From an uncultured Selenomonadales bacterium (GTDB lineage Bacteria > Bacillota_C > Negativicutes > Selenomonadales > Selenomonadaceae): a stretch of DNA of 8,230 bases. The position numbers were made by a program, and so were the translations under genes. How positions within the stretch are numbered: position 1 is the first letter of the stretch; every line of letters begins with the position of its first letter. This document shows positions 6,045 through 8,230 of the stretch, piece after piece. The stretch is from positions 1-8,230 of the forward strand of contig CALGGX010000235.1 in assembly GCA_937916025.1 (NCBI GenBank), given 5' to 3'. The notes under the pieces were generated by a model that worked only from the letters and a program-made list of their open reading frames with translations, was not told the DNA's origin and searched no databases.

Positions 6045-8203
6045 TCACAACAAATCCACTTCCCGAGTCATTCGCTTGACGGTAAATGCGAGCGGCTCGG
6101 ACAGTATTTTACTGCCGTCGAAGACAACCGCACGGTATTTGCCCTTGCGTTTGATGTTCGGCAGTGCGAATCGCGCATGTTTATCGTCCGGCAATTCGCC
6201 GTCATAGAAATTGTCGTTGATGCAGAGGCGCGGCTCGCGAATCGGAATGTTTGAAAAAATCGTCAGCGTCGGAGTCGTGTGCGGCTTGAGCGTAATGACG
6301 TCCTCGACCAATCCGATCTCAATTCCGCGCGGACGTTTCGAGATGATGATCACCGGCACGATCACTTCTTCGAGTGAAGCTCCGCCATGCACCTCGACCT
6401 CGGCGCGTCTGCCGCCCTTGAATCGATCGTAATCGGCGAGGATCGCCCAGCCGTTTTCGTATGCCGCGCGCTCAATTCTCGGATCGCAATCAGTCCGACA
6501 ACACCGACCGCCATGACTGCCGACATCGTCAAGTGCAATCGCCGCATCCGAATCATGCGCATACAGCACGGCAAGCCGACTCGCTCCGTGATCCGAAACG
6601 ACGACCGCGCGCTCGATCTCGTCGTTGAGCAGTTTCGATTGGATATTGCGCAATTCTTTGTCGATCAGCTCGAGCTCCGCAAACAAATGTATCGGCAATT
6701 TGCATTTTTGATAATCATACGTCTGACTGTGATGTTTGATGTTATCAAGCGCGTCAATCTTGCGACAATCGTCGAAGCGCGCCGGAAATTCCTTGTTGTT
6801 CTCGGTGAGCGACGGCAATTCGCAACGCCCGACATAAATCTCCGCAAGCAGATCGTATTCCGAGCATTTGTCTGCAATGAACGCGAGATATTCCGCGCCC
6901 AACGCGTCGAAGAAAAACAGCGAGGCATTTTTCAGATCGAGATGCGCGAGGATGTTGCTGCGCGATTGCAATTTGTTGTAAGGACGCGAGCAGGCGTATT
7001 GCCAAACGCGCGACAAAAATTCTTCGTCGAGCCGATTGAGCAGTTTCTGTCGCTTGTAATCTCGAAAATATCTCGTCAACTCGACGGCGAAGTCTGCGTC
7101 ATCGTCCGAGAGTTTCGCATTTCTGCAATCAAACACGAAATCGCGCATGTAGAGCGACAAGTTGCCGAACTTTGCAAGCGCGCGATGCAATTCGTCATCG
7201 TCGTAATCGTAATCATTCAGGCACTGCATGAACTCGCGTCGCTCGGAATCGTTTGCGTCCGTCAGGTAAAAGATCACCGCGCGTTGACGTTTGCCGAGCC
7301 GATCGCAATACTGCCGAGCCAATGCCGAATCACTCCGCAACTGCCCGATCAATTGCCGTCGTCCTTCATAGAGTTGCTCGAAATTCGTATCATTCAATTC
7401 GACATCGATTAAATCCAAGTACAAGTGCTTTTGAAAATCTCGATAATCATTGCAATTATTCAGCGCGAGCGACAAATATGCATTGCTTTGATCGTCGAAC
7501 ATTTTCAATGCGATCTGCAACAGCCAACGATCATCGTCGTCGAGCTTCGACATTCGCGACAGATTTTTTTGCAAGTCCGAGAGCGAGCCGAATGTTTTTT
7601 CGATCAGCTCCTCGAGATTTTTGCAAGCCGAAATTTTTCCGATCAATCGCTGCCATTGATCGTCACTGCCGAAATCTCTCGGGATCGCTCGCTTCAGCTC
7701 GTCCGACAGACTTTCATACGCATCCGCATTTTCAAGCCGATACATCGAATTTGCAAACAGCCCGCTCGACAGTGAAGTGATCACCGTGATCGGTTGCCGA
7801 GCGACTTCAGCGTCCGTCGCCCGCTCGAGAAATTGCAAAAACTCGCCGATCCCTCGCAATGCATGCGTGCCGAGACATTCCGATTTCGAGAATCGAATTG
7901 TCGGCAATTGCGAGCGTTCGCCTTCGACAAGCAACACTCGATGCTCGCGTCTCCGATCTTGCATTACAAAATCCCGCAATATCGACGCGCAACGAAACAG
8001 TAACACGACGCCGCGCCCTTCGACCGAACGCTCGAGCATGTCGTGCAACGTATTTGAAAACACTTCGGCTCCTCGCAACATCAACGCTTGCGATAAGCCG
8101 ACGAGCACGTGATCGCCTTCGACGGACGCTTTTTTGATTGCGGCATTGATATCGGGTAAACCGTTACGCGACAAATTATCGGAAACAAAAACGAGCCGCT
8201 TGC
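6045..8203 (-). CDS. pglZ: BREX phosphatase-like PglZ, type 4-like (5' partial)
   Basis: PglZ is the alkaline-phosphatase-superfamily core protein of every BREX type. The frame is open from TGA at 6047-6045 to the last genomic base, 8203, giving about 719 residues. Motifs, numbered from the TTG at 8174: FFFDALGAEY (D423, first metal aspartate), VVVSDHGAS (D528, H529) and VEVHGGASLEE (H596), in the superfamily order. The N-terminal half (KRLVFVSDN, later VLVGLSQALML) is helical and family-specific. The C-terminal about 100 residues look like a beta domain. It is rich in Asp, with runs such as DYDYDDDELH (321-330). The TTG at 8174 is not the true start: conserved-looking sequence continues upstream and runs into adapter from 8204. 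Only a few to perhaps 20 residues may be missing. Being followed by short brxL points to type 4 BREX, where brxP and brxC/pglY would lie upstream. Family is confident; the subtype is probable. Confidence 0.9.
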
Positions 8204-8230
8204 AGATCGGAAGAGCGTCGTGTAGGGAAA
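8204..8230. other. Illumina TruSeq adapter sequence (library artefact)
   Basis: The bases start AGATCGGAAGAGC and continue GTCGTGTAGGGAAA, matching all 27 positions of the TruSeq adapter that reads into the universal arm. It is not genomic. In the pglZ frame it encodes SLHDALPI, a peptide familiar as adapter contamination in protein databases. Any start or N-terminus called in it would be false. Confidence 0.97.

Noticed and set aside
6387..7412. A 341-codon open frame on the plus strand opposite pglZ
   Set aside because: It is fully antisense to pglZ, which carries clear family motifs. The frame has no recognisable domain or ribosome site, and its openness follows from the codon bias of the real gene.
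8172..8174. TTG at 8174 as the pglZ start
   Set aside because: The frame stays open with sensible sequence (KRLVFVSDN) up to the adapter, and there is no ribosome site before this TTG, so the gene is cut rather than starting here.

Overview
The window looks like a metagenomic or draft-genome contig from a Bacillota-type bacterium. The LepA and NifS-like sequences read as Firmicute, possibly Negativicutes; this is recognition by eye at low-to-moderate confidence. Supporting signs are strong GGAGG/AAGGAG ribosome binding sites, a TTG start and a hairpin-plus-T10 terminator. Base composition is moderate in GC, with a conspicuous excess of the palindrome CGATCG. The right edge is not genomic: the last 27 bases (8204-8230) are Illumina TruSeq adapter, so the last gene is cut by an assembly or trimming artefact.

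Layout. (1) 1-1410, plus strand: the 3' part of a GIY-YIG homing-endonuclease-like gene, followed by NUMOD3-type motifs and five NUMOD1 DNA-binding repeats whose endings alternate between two types. (2) 1414-3219, minus strand: lepA (elongation factor 4), convergent with gene 1 and only 3 bp away. It has its own consensus -10 box (TATAAT), a Shine-Dalgarno sequence and a probable TTG start. (3) 3267-3291: a rho-independent terminator whose stem contains the stop codon of the upstream gene. (4) 3291-8203, minus strand: a tightly packed operon reading pglZ (5' truncated), brxL, a 63-aa Cys-rich small protein, then a NifS/IscS-type cysteine desulfurase. Junctions are 16 bp, a 4-bp ATGA overlap, and a few bases.

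How the genes fit together. PglZ and the short BrxL identify a BREX phage-defence locus that best matches type 4, which is known to use brxP (PAPS-reductase/DndC-like), brxC/pglY, pglZ and brxL. The brxP and brxC/pglY genes would lie beyond the right edge and cannot be seen. The most interesting point is that the operon continues, with translational coupling, into a small four-cysteine metal-site protein and a cysteine desulfurase before ending at a strong terminator. Type 4 BREX carries a DndC-like sulfur-chemistry protein, and Dnd phosphorothioation needs a cysteine desulfurase (DndA/IscS). A dedicated sulfur-supply module inside a BREX-4 operon is therefore a plausible, testable hypothesis. 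lepA is an ordinary housekeeping neighbour in a separate transcription unit. Every stretch above 300 bases is covered by a gene. I saw no tRNA, rRNA, CRISPR array or insertion sequence.
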